Positions 48,676 to 59,044 of a stretch of DNA of 64,000 nucleotides are shown here, piece by piece; position 1 is the stretch's first letter, and each line of letters opens with the position of its first letter. Position numbers and translations under genes: made by a program. The DNA comes from Panagrolaimus kolymaensis (taxonomy: Eukaryota > Nematoda > Chromadorea > Rhabditida > Panagrolaimidae). Below the pieces are notes generated by a model. It saw only the letters and a program-made list of their open reading frames with translations. It had not been told where the DNA came from and did not search any database. The stretch spans positions 2,604,001-2,668,000 of the forward strand of contig JAJQJQ010000019.1 of the NCBI GenBank assembly GCA_028622995.1. The letters run 5' to 3'.

Positions 48676-51600
48676 CTTTTTTTGTGATCCTCGCTGTTGT
48701 TTCTTTTTTGAATTCAACCAAAGACTTAAATTATTATTATCTTTTAAAAAACGTATTTTCTGATAAAAAATTTTGTTTCTTTTATGGATAATCCAAACAT
48801 GCATTTTTCAGTTTTTACTCCTTTTTAGACAATTTTTATTCTTCGCTTTCTATAAAACTAAAATATACTCAACATTTACCTCCTAAAAATTTTACCTTCA
48901 GTTTCAAAATATTTACTTATTATTTTCCCTTTTGTTCCAATTAAAATACAGTTTTTAATTTGTTTTTTCATATATGTTTGAATTCAGTTTTTCTTTTTAA
49001 AAAATCCACAAAGAAATATTCCTTACAATTTAGTTTATATTTTTTTGTAACAATGTTTTTAATTTTTTTACAAAACACTCCGTTATCGGAATTTTCATTT
49101 TATTTAAACAGTTTTTTACAAAAAATTTAAACTCAATAAAATGAATTTCTCAGTTTCGATTAAAGCTTTTATTTTTCCGAATTTTTAAAATTAAAATTTT
49201 TTGTCGCCTTTCTTCAAGAACACACAGTTTTACTTCTTTTTTTTAAATTTTCTTTTTCCAGATAATTTTAGTTATGAAATAGTTTTAAAAAATAGCACCG
49301 TATAACAGTTTTTTATACTAATATTAACTTACATTTAATGAATTCAGTTTTTTACTTTTATTTTGAATGTTTGCCATGAAAATAACAATCCTCCTTGCCT
49401 TCTATAACATTCTAACTTCGTACAAAATTAGCGAACAAAATTTTAGAAACAAAAAATAATTCCTTCCAAATTTTTTTAAAGACGGCAGTTTGATCTCAGA
49501 TAAAAAAAATTGTGAAAATAATTTTATTTTTTCTTCTTAAACTCACGAATTAAACAGTTTATTAAAATAGTTTCCTCTTAGAAGGCGGATGATGACGGTT
49601 CCTTTTGATCCACTAAGACAGTTTTTTAACCCTTTGAATGATTTTCTTACGTTGAAACTCATACAGTTAATTCGTAAAAATTAATTTTTTATTTATTTTT
49701 CCTTCTAAAATATTATTCAACAGTTTTTTGGTCAAAATGAAAAGCAACTAAAAATAATTTAATTTCAATTAATTCAGTTTTTTAGCCTTTTTTGAATGCT
49801 TGCCGAGAACTGCATTATTGTTCAGTTAAAACACCCACTAAAAATTTATTTAACAAAGCCTAATTTTCTGAAAATAAAATTCAGCATTTTTTTGGAAAAG
49901 CTCAAAATGATAGCTGTAAAAAATGACTTTTTTTTAAATATAAATTTAATTTAATAAATATTTACTTCCTACTTCGAAGGTCACCAGTTTTTTTATTTAA
50001 TTTTTTTATAGATTTCTGCTTAAAAAGTTTGCATAAATCAATATTTTTAAAAGTTCAGTTTAAATTTAATAACGAATAAGAAAAAAATTATTTCAACAAA
50101 AAACTTTTAAAATCACAGAAATTTCTCATTCAATAATATCAAGCCAACAGTTTTATTTAAAAAAAATATTAAAATTTTTCCAAAACAAATACTACCAATG
50201 GAAATGTAGTTTTTAGCAGTTTGAATTTTGACCTAATAAATCAGCCTGCTGATTAGCTTAGATTGAAAAATTAATGTTGTGTTGTTTTAAAGAAACTAAA
50301 AAGTATTTAAAAATAATTTAAAATAGAATTTTTTAAACGATTCTCTCTGAATTTTAATTACCAAAAATTAAAATGGTGAACCAGTTTATATTTCAAAAAA
50401 AAATTTAAATTGCTCATTTGAAAAACCAAAAATGAAGTTACGCTGGATACCAGTTTTATAAGTAAAAATATGTGTAAATTTTGTTGACTCCAAATGTCCA
50501 TATTCGAAAAAACGAGAAGGTAGGAGCTTTTTCCCGCTATCATTCAACATATGCAGTTTATTATTTCTGAAAAAAGAGTAGTATTCTCTCTGAGTCTTAA
50601 TTTAAAAAAATTCCACATAAAAAATTCCGCTTCAGTTTTTTTCATATTTAATCAAATGATTCAATAATTAAAATTTAATAATTGTTCAACAGTTTCATAA
50701 AAAAATTGAATTGCTTACTCAGTTATAAAAGCTTATAAATTATAAAAAAAATACTTTGATAATTTTAGCAGCCGTCAAAAATACACTGGTTCAGTTTAAA
50801 AAATATTTTGTTTTTTAGTTTTTTTGCTTGGTGCACAGTTTATTATTTATGTAAAAAAGTTTGAACTTTGCCAAAGCAGTTTTAAACTTTTTTAACAAAT
50901 TTTCTTCATAAATAGACTTCGGTATAAAAGATTTTAAGAGGCTTTAATTTATGATTTATGAATAGAAAAGCACACTTTTTAAAATTATATTTATGCAGTA
51001 TAATTTAAGCAATTAAAAGCAGCAGTAGTGGAATAATTCTTGCATAGAAGTAAACCATTTTTTAATGTTTGTGTCCGTTTAAACGCTTAATGAATTCCGG
51101 AAAAACAATGAAGTTTTTTTCCGTGACATCTCACAATAAACTCAGTTAATTATTTTTTTAAAGGGTGTTTGATCGTGTTCAGTTTTAAATTACTATTATT
51201 TTGGGACAACGGAGTATTTTGATTTTTAAGCCAGAAAATGGCTAAAAAAGGAAAACAGTTTTTCTTTTTTATTATTCGGCTACTGAGTTTATTGAAGATG
51301 AAAAAAAAATACAATAAAAAATAAATTAATTTTTGCGATCGCTTATGCGCAGATTCAACCAGTTTTAAAAATTTATAACATCCTTCGCGAAGAGTTATCA
51401 TAATTTTAAACACGTCAAAAACCATTCCACAGTTTATTTTTACTATAATAATACTATAATAAGTTTAGCAAAATTTAATATTTTTTTAATTACCTTATTT
51501 ATAGTCATTTCGAGGCAGTTTTTCAAATTAATAAATCTCCTTATTGGTGACAGTTTAAATAAATTTTGGGGATTAAAAATCAGTTTTTACGATCAAAAAA

Positions 51601-53015
51601 ATTAAATGCGTGCTCCAGTTTTTCTTAATATTTCATAAAAAAATTAACCAACCCTTTTGAAATACTATAAGGCATTCTGATTTTAAATAGCGATGTGATA
51701 AAAAAAAGTAATTGTTAGAAATCCCAATTTTTTCTAAACTATTTAGCCCAATTTTGGAGGGTTAAAAAACATAAAAATTAGATATAGCAAATGTGGTTTA
51801 ATTCGCGTTGTATTACTTCTTAAAACACAGTTTTAAAAGTTTTTTGTTTGTTTAAATTTTATTGTGATTACACTTTTACAATAGACAACAGCAATTTCAC
51901 CCTGTTTGATTTCCTATTAAAATTAAAAATACATATGAAGATGCTGAACAGTTTTTACCCCCTTTTTTATCAGGCAAACCTTGATCACATTTGCTTGTGT
52001 CCTGTCAGTTAAATTTTTTTTTCTCCTTGATTTTTTCCATTTCGCAAAAAAAAAATAAAAAATAGTCAAACATTGAATACAGTTTTTTGGTGCAACCGGA
52101 CTTGACTTGACTATGACTGTCCACAAATGTGTTTGCTTGCTTTATTTTTTTTTATGGGTACTTTGAAGAAAAAAGAAAAAAATGCATTCACTTTTTTTCT
52201 TTCATGCTTTCGATCTTCTTTCGAATCATAGATATTTTTTTAAAACTTTATAATTTTTTTGGTGGTATTTTTTAACTTTTCTGTTTTTTATGCTAATTTC
52301 TGATATTTGTAAGATAGCAACCTTACAAATTATTCTGCAGTTTTTTTTATAATTTTTATTGAAAGAAAGGTTCAATTAAACTTTCGTATTTTAGTTGAAA
52401 TAAATTTTCAACTTTCCTCCGACAAAAATGTTTATTCTAAAGATTTATGGAGGAAATGCAAAATCTTAAAAGCTTCCAGTTTTTTTTACTTAAAATATTA
52501 AGGCTCTTCTTGTAATTGACAGTAGAATTATTATCTAATTCAATTTTATGACAGTTTCAATTTCAAAAAAAAATTATTAAAAAAACTTTTTATCTTAATT
52601 CTCGCATCGTCACTTTCTTTACTTTTTTTAACCATGTGTTTTCTGTTGTTATTTTCATTTTTCGTTGTTGACCATTGTTTTGTGTATCCATTAAAAAAAC
52701 ATTGTTCTTTTGTTTTTTGTTTTTCTTTCTTTTCAAAATATTTCAATAGACCTCAGTTTTTTTAATCTTATCTCGACTCATTACAGTTTCTTTATTCTCT
52801 TTTTTTGCCATAAGAAATTATAAAAAGGTTTATTTAATCGAAAAAAATGTTGACCATAACCAACAGTTTTCTATAAAATCAAATTCATCAAAAAAATTGA
52901 AAGTCTTTATTACTCATTTCGATTTATTGCAGTTTTTTGTTGTTGAGTGGATCATGATTATGAGATCAATTTTATGAAAATACTTTTTGATTATTCAAAA
53001 AAAAAAAAACACAAT

Positions 53016-53155
53016 CACCCTTTCCTAACGAGCTGGATTCCTTCAATTTTATAATGCAACCACGGGCGAAGTTGTGCCTTCATGTGATCGACAATTTACT
53101 CGTCGAAATGCTCAAGTTATATGCTGCGAATTGGGTCTCGACATTCAAAATGTTT
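53016..53155 (+). pseudogene. Broken copy of the third SRCR exon (exon 13) of the bark-like gene
   Basis: About 140 bases match 37680-37820 of exon 13 at roughly 90% by eye, with the same peptide core (GFLQFYNATTG, PSCDRQFTRRNAQVIC). A TAA interrupts the frame where exon 13 has AAA (LS-stop-RAGF), and an Arg has become Cys (VICCELG). Homology stops abruptly at both ends in A/T-rich sequence. Most other differences are at third codon positions, which suggests the parent copy was under protein-level selection for a time before breaking. It is a relic of a duplicated gene segment. Confidence 0.88.
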
Positions 53156-56106
53156 TCAATTTTTAAAATTTTTTACTCTCTTTTTTTAAAATAAAAATTA
53201 CCTTAATTTGAACTCAAAGAATAAATTTTTTATTTGCCTTTTATTTCATACGCTGTAGATCCAGTTTTACTTTAAAAGAAAATCAAAAATGATGATGATT
53301 TCTTTTTTTTTTATTCTTTAATATTTCTAAAATAAATAATTATTTCATCGATAGGCGAACCAAAAATTTCAATCTCAGTTTTTACTTCTTTATTAAAAGT
53401 TTAACTTAATTTTCATGATTTCTTTTAAAATATATCATGAATTTCACAGTTTTTTTTAAAATATTTTTTTCGACCCGTTATTACAAAAGAATAATTTTAA
53501 TTCATTTATAAATTTATCTCCTCAACAATTTAAGTTTATCCAGTTTTCATTTGAATGTACAGTTTTTTAATAATTTATTTTTCCTTCTCATGTTTATCCA
53601 AAATGTTTTTAATTACTTTCTAAAGAATTTTCTTAAAGAAAAATCAAGCTCGATAATACCCAGTTTTTATTTTATTTTTTATTATAAAACATTTGTTCAA
53701 ATTTTTTTTATTAATTAATAATACAAAAGCTTCAACCTAAAAATGGATCTCAGTTTTAAAGGAAATTAAACAAATCCAGTTACTTTTTGAAATTATAAAT
53801 TTATTTTTTGCTTTTATTTTTGTTCTTAAAGACAAAGGTTTTTTCTTTTAAAAATACACATTGAACAACAGTTTTAAATTATTTTTACATCCCTCAAAAA
53901 TTTTCTAATAACTCAGTTTCTCTTTATTTAATTAAATTGACCACAAAATTAATATAAATTTATGCCTATTTAATGGATCTTTCAGTTTTATAAAAAAAAT
54001 TTTAAAGAAGTACTCAGTTTGAAAAGCCTTTTTATAATCAAAAAAAGAGATTGTGTTAACAACCGCTAATCCCGGAGCAGTTTAAAAAATATTTATTTTT
54101 TTTAGTTTTGATTGTTTTAAAATAGTCATAATGTTCTTATTATGATTAATAAATCTATAAAAAACCTAACACAGTTAAATCTTAAAAACAAAATAAATAT
54201 ACTCGGAAAAAAATGAATGTTGGTGCTTTTTCTGCTTTTAACGTAAAAATACAGTTTAATATTTATGTTTTAAAATAACTGGAATTGCCAACGCAGTTTT
54301 AAGCTTTTAAATAAAAGATTCCTAATATTTGATTGATATGCAGTTTAAAAAATAATTTTAATTTTGAAAGGAAGTTAGACGATGATGCAGTTAAATTTAA
54401 ACACATAAAAGTAATCATGGCATAATTTTTACTTTCCAATAAACCATTTTCCATTGAAAATATCAGTTAAAAAGCTGTAGAAAAAAAAAATACGAAAAAA
54501 GCACAGGAATTTTTTTCGTAATTATTTGACGAATTTTTTTTTATTATTTTTTTTTTGTGGCAGTGAAAGAACATCTGCAGTTTTAAATTTTTTTAAATAT
54601 TTAGGAAATAGGCTTGAGGATAAAAAAAAACGTTATGCAGTTTTATATTCAAAACTGTTTCAAATTCTATCAGTTTTTCTTTATCAAATTAAAAGATACC
54701 TTCAAAATTTAGAATAAACTTTACCATATTTTTATCCGGTAACTCAGTTAAATTTAAAAAAACCTATAAAATTTCTTTTCTTTTTTTTTTTAACTTCTTT
54801 TTGTTGATTAGAAAGAAGAATCGTGCAGTTTAAAAAATATACTTAATTTTATTTTGATTTTGAACAGATTTTATTAAAAAAAGGATGGAGCCGAAATAAA
54901 GTGATAAGTTTATTATTAAAAATAAAAATGCTGATGGAAAAAGCGCAGTTTTTGTAAATATAAGCCGCATGACTATGCTTTCTGGACTCGATAAAAATTC
55001 TTGACTGTTTTCATTTACAGTTTTCATAAATTCAATCAAATATAACTCAAAGATAAAATAAAATGCCCTTAAACCAAAAAGGAATTTAAAGTTTTATTAA
55101 AAAATATTTCGAACTGTTTTAAAGAAATATTTAAATAAATTAGGGTTTTATGCATTTGTCCAAAAAGATAATGAAAAGCTTTATTGTAATTTTAAAATAC
55201 AACTAATCTCTTTACAGTTAAATTCAAAAAAATAAAACCTATCAAAAAAGAATGTTTTTTTTACACAAAGAATTATACAATATTTGTTCTCTAAACCGAT
55301 GCAAAAAATTATATATTCAGTTTAAAAAAAATTCATTTGGTATTAAAATAAAGATAAGAAATCTTTAAGGTAGTCAGTTTTATTTTTTATGAAAAAGTTG
55401 AAAACATTCTTCACAAATAAATTTTTACACTTTTTTAAAATTTATTAAAATATTTCACCGAGCATTCAAATATTGTTTTAATGCTCAGTTTTCAAATAGC
55501 AAAAAGCTGAGAATTAGTAAATGCGCTTGTAGCTAGTTTATTAAAAAAATAGCGAGAAAAATACAAATGCATTTTTATATATAAAACCAATTTTGCATAA
55601 ATATGCTTGCAGATAAAAAAACTTTTCTAATTTTTTCTATGTTTGTTCAAGAGAGATGATCAAAAAAAATTTTAAAAAAAATCTTTTTTCTAGCCCCAGT
55701 GCAAATGAACTCCCAGTTATAATAATCTTAAAAGAGCATAAATTTTGCTTATAAGTTAGCATTTTTTGTTGCAAGAACCTCACCACCACCGGCAGTTTAA
55801 AAAAAAAATACATATAAAATTCATAACGTTTTTGGATAATAAAAAAAATTTTTCTTATTAATCAGTTAAAAATATTCTAAGAAATGACATTCGTTTCAGT
55901 TTAATTAAAGGCTGAAAAAAAAATGGTATAAGAGCAAAAAGATATTATATATCTTTTTTATCATTACTCTTTTTGAGCCTAATGGTCCACACAGTTTAAT
56001 TAACAAAACATTTAAACAAAAAAAATTTTTAGCCCTGTTTAAAGATTCTTTTTTTAACCAAGATCATCTATAATAACAGTTAGTAAACTCTAAAGTATGT
56101 ATGTAC

Positions 56107-56303
56107 TAGGGTTGTCGAATTTCCCGGGAATTTTCCCGCTACAAACCTTCACAAAGTCTTACAAAGTTTAACAAAGTTATAGCAACTTTTGTAACACTTT
56201 GTTAGACTTTGTGAAACTTTGTAAGGGTTTGTAGCGGGAAATTTCCCAAGAAAAATCGGGAAATTCCCGGGAATTTCCTGGGAAATCTTTTTTGACAACC
56301 CTA
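56107..56303. mobile_element. hAT-like MITE (197 bp) with 8-bp target duplication
   Basis: The ends TAGGGTTGTC and GACAACCCTA are inverted repeats flanked by GTATGTAC at 56099-56106 and 56304-56311. The interior contains inverted TTCCCGGGAA-type and ACAAAGT/ACTTTGT repeats and no coding capacity. It sits near the right edge of the CAGTT domain. Confidence 0.88.
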
Positions 56304-57043
56304 GTATGTACATAAAAAGAGCATTTTTTATTTTGAGAATTGATAGAATTTAGTTTATAAAAAGAAACTAAAAAGAAGATTAAAAAAAATTATCATTATT
56401 ATTTTTTTGCCCACAATATTGCAGTTTTAAACAAATAATAAATATTTAGAAGAAAAATAGTTTTTAAACATTTGTTCCAAAAGTTATTTATACCTGACCA
56501 GTTTATAAACACAAATAAAATTCATAATATACTTTTGATATTCTAAAAGTCTGTTCTTCATGTAAAAAACAGTTTAAAATTATTTTCCGAGATAAAATCG
56601 ACAACATGCAGTTTATTAAAAAAACATCTTTATAAATTAATTAATTTACTCTTATTTGTAAGTTGCGAAAATTAAATTTTAAACATTCAATGCAACTTTT
56701 TTTCTTTCTTCTTTTATTAATTTTTTTTGAAAAGAGTTATTTCGGTAAAATTTTTTTTACAAAGAACAAAAATTAATTCAATATTATTTCTTTGGGTGTG
56801 AGAATTAAAATGTCAAACATTAAGCATAAGAATGGCATCCTAATTACCAAAGTATTCAACCATCCCGGATGTTATTTAATTTTTTTTTTGCCACCTGCGT
56901 CACAAAAAAGATAATTTCTTCTTTCAAACAAAACAAAAAAATATATAAAAACACAGATTCTTTTTTTTTTATTTTTAATAAAAGTAAAAAAAATTTCTTG
57001 GTGAGCATCGCAAATTTTTTATTTTTACCTCCAAAAAAAAGTT

Positions 57044-58615
57044 ATGTCATATTCAACTGAAATTTTACCATGGATTATTTTAATTAACGATGGAATAACT
57101 TTAATTATGTCATTTATTGCTTGCATTTTATCATTTATTTTATTGAGTATTAATTTCACTAAAAACCTTAAAATTCCTTTTTCACCCATCATGACTGTGT
57201 ATTTTATTTATGTATTTATTTCGGGGTTTGTAACACTTTTACATTCATTTTATTTGGTTATTTTATGGAATCCAAATAAAATTTTTTATAATGCAATTAT
57301 TTTATATTTAACTGGGTCCGCGTCCACTCAATTACAAGCAGCAGTGCCAATCATGGAATTTTTTCTTTGCCTTGATCGATGTTTTACAATTATTTTTCCA
57401 GGAAATTATAATAAAAATCAAAAATTAGCTACAGCTGGAATTTCTGTAATCACAATAATTTTAATTATAATTAGTTATTCAATTATGACTCAAGTAATTG
57501 AACTTATTCCAATTTCTACAGTAACCACATGTCGAATAGTTGGATGCATGAAAACTAATTCAGCGCTAACTCAAAGTGTCGTACAAAAATCCATTACAGC
57601 TATAATTAATTGTTTTGCAGCGGTTTTATTGGGTCAGTTACTTTACTTAATCTTTTTTTTTAAAAGAGTTAAAAAAGTTTAAAATAACAAAGACAACAAT
57701 TTTTTGTTATAAAAAATGCATTGAAAAAACAGTATCTTTTTTGGAGCTGTTTTTTTTTATTTCAAAAAAAATCGCAAACAATTATTTTTCAAATTTTTTT
57801 AAAAAAGGGATCCAAAAAATTTTTCTTGAAATGTAACGTTGCTACTTTCTAAAGTCAACAAGTTTAAAAAATTAATTTGGCTCAATTTTTTTACCAGAAA
57901 ATTTTATAAGTAACAAAATAATTATTTTTTGGACCTGCAGTTGTTGGCGTTGAAATGTTTATATTCCAAAAAGTTTTTCTTCTTGTGACATTTTTTGCCT
58001 ATTTATTAGAAAATCTAGAAACTATTTTTTTGACTTGTTTTTTCTATTGATAACCCCAAATATTATAAAAAAACGATACTTGTTCGAAAATAGCGAGCCA
58101 AAAATAATTTTTCTTAAAAAATATGAGCAACAAAATTTTTTTTCTTTGCTACGGTATCAAATTTTGGGTTCCAATGAACTTCGACAAAAAGCCCGACAAA
58201 TTTATCCAAATTTACATAATTTTTAATTGAAATAAAGATTACTTTTTTTAGGTTATTTAGTGAAAGTAAAATTATAGACAACAAGTTCAGTGAAAAAATT
58301 AAATCAAGTTGTATTTTCCATTTTAATTATAGCATTTTTTCTTGATTTTATTCCAAATATTCTTGGCACAATTGGTTTGGTAGTAAGCTTTAAATAAATT
58401 ACCTCAAATTAATAAATATATTTTTTTAGTTATATGAAATAAAATTCACTAATTATCTTGGTCCATATAGTAATACTTTGACTTCAATAAATATTGCAAT
58501 TTGTTGTTGTTTGTATTGGAAAGTATTCAAAAAATCTTTTAAACATCGAAACGAACAACCAAGAACCACCACTTTTTCAATGGCAACAAATAATTCGGCG
58601 TGGATTGCTAATTAA
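57044..58615 (+). CDS. Nematode seven-transmembrane (serpentine) receptor-like protein
   Basis: The first exon starts at MSYSTEILPWIILIN (57044) and runs to about KR or KRVKK near 57655-57679. Later exons are 58278-58382 (TTSSVKKLNQVV...) and 58430-58615 (LYEIKFTNYLGPYSNTL..., stop at 58615). The large first exon has five hydrophobic segments, an LWNPN turn and FFLCLDRCFTIIFPG after the third helix. The last two exons give helices six and seven and a basic tail. The family is the same as the receptor at 852-2287 and the damaged copy at 63100. The donor joining exon 1 to 58278 is uncertain: two phase-0 GTT donors are possible, and an additional open stretch at about 58130-58226 (NELRQKARQIYPNLHNF) could be an exon or chance. 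Ligand and G protein are unknown. Confidence 0.65.
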
Positions 58616-59044
58616 TTAATTTTTAAGTGGCAAGAAAGACACAAAAAAATTAAAGAGTTTTTATTAGTTTTCTTTGTTTTTTCACAAGAAAATTAAGTTT
58701 TTATTTTCTTTCTTTGTTTTGGTTTACATTTTTATTGATTTTTTTTTAATTTAGCGAAAAATAAAAATGTGAAAAAAAATAAATTTCCACAACAAAAATT
58801 GTGGCAAAAAAGGTTGAAAAAAAAACATTTAAAAAAGCATTATTGTTTCTTCCAAAAAAATATCAATGATTCGATTAACGACAAAAAATTTACAGTAAGA
58901 AAAAGATGCAAAATTTTATGTAAAAATTTTTTTTCTCAAGTTGCAATAGAAAATTTGCATATTTTCATTTTTTGAAAATGCCTTTTTATTGAAACTCATT
59001 TTTCAATCAACTTTGACGCTGCTTTTGTTTGACGCGCGCATTTT
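58616..59044. promoter_or_regulatory. Intergenic region upstream of the P4-ATPase gene
   Basis: About 430 bases separate the receptor stop from the flippase start. It is A/T-rich, with a local GC-containing stretch (TTGACGCTGCTTTTGTTTGA, followed by CGCGCGC) about 25 bases before the first Met. The promoter is probably here. No defined site was recognised, and CAGTT units are absent. Confidence 0.4.

Larger units (their letters stand above)
12170..56625 (+). repeat. 44-kb domain of dispersed, strictly oriented CAGTT(T/A) motifs
   Basis: From the first copies near 12176 and 12226 to the last near 56609, the plus strand carries CAGTT followed by T/A sequence (CAGTTTT, CAGTTTA, CAGTTAA) about every 60-80 bases. 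Hand-measured gaps between 17048 and 17879 are mostly 58-100, with some of 30-41. The reverse complement AACTG is rare. Copies fill the 5' flank, introns and 3' flank of the bark-like gene but avoid its exons. Between copies there is an A/T-run spacer, then a more complex 18-28-base block. A minority form CTGTTT fills regular positions, for example 17936, 22509, 32593, 35607, 37371, 43375, 43888 and 47164. The copies share too little sequence to be a conventional tandem repeat. A small-RNA (piRNA-like) gene array is my leading interpretation. Confidence 0.9.
46581..57043 (+). other. 3' flank of the bark-like gene: CAGTT array with duplicated fragments
   Basis: About 10 kb without an intact gene. 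CAGTT units run to about 56609, all in the same orientation as in the gene. Recognisable diverged copies of other parts of the domain include about 46855-46960 (like 15495-15600), 47560-47705 (like 17555-17725), 48255-48330 (like 15793-15860), 52085-52260 (like 16425-16600), 52605-52700 (like 16910-17010) and 54185-54320 (like 35320-35460). A broken SRCR exon lies at 53016-53155. The last 400 bases, before the 7TM receptor gene, are motif-free. Confidence 0.7.

Noticed and set aside
12170..56625. Reading the regular CAGTT copies as a CRISPR array or satellite
   Set aside because: The shared core is only 5-7 bases, the spacing varies (about 30-120), and the genes are clearly eukaryotic. There is no long identical repeat unit.
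58130..58226. Open stretch ending NELRQKARQIYPNLHNF as a firm exon of the 57044 receptor
   Set aside because: Nothing comparable exists in the receptor at 852-2287, and a direct join to 58278 already gives the family spacing. It is mentioned only as a possibility.
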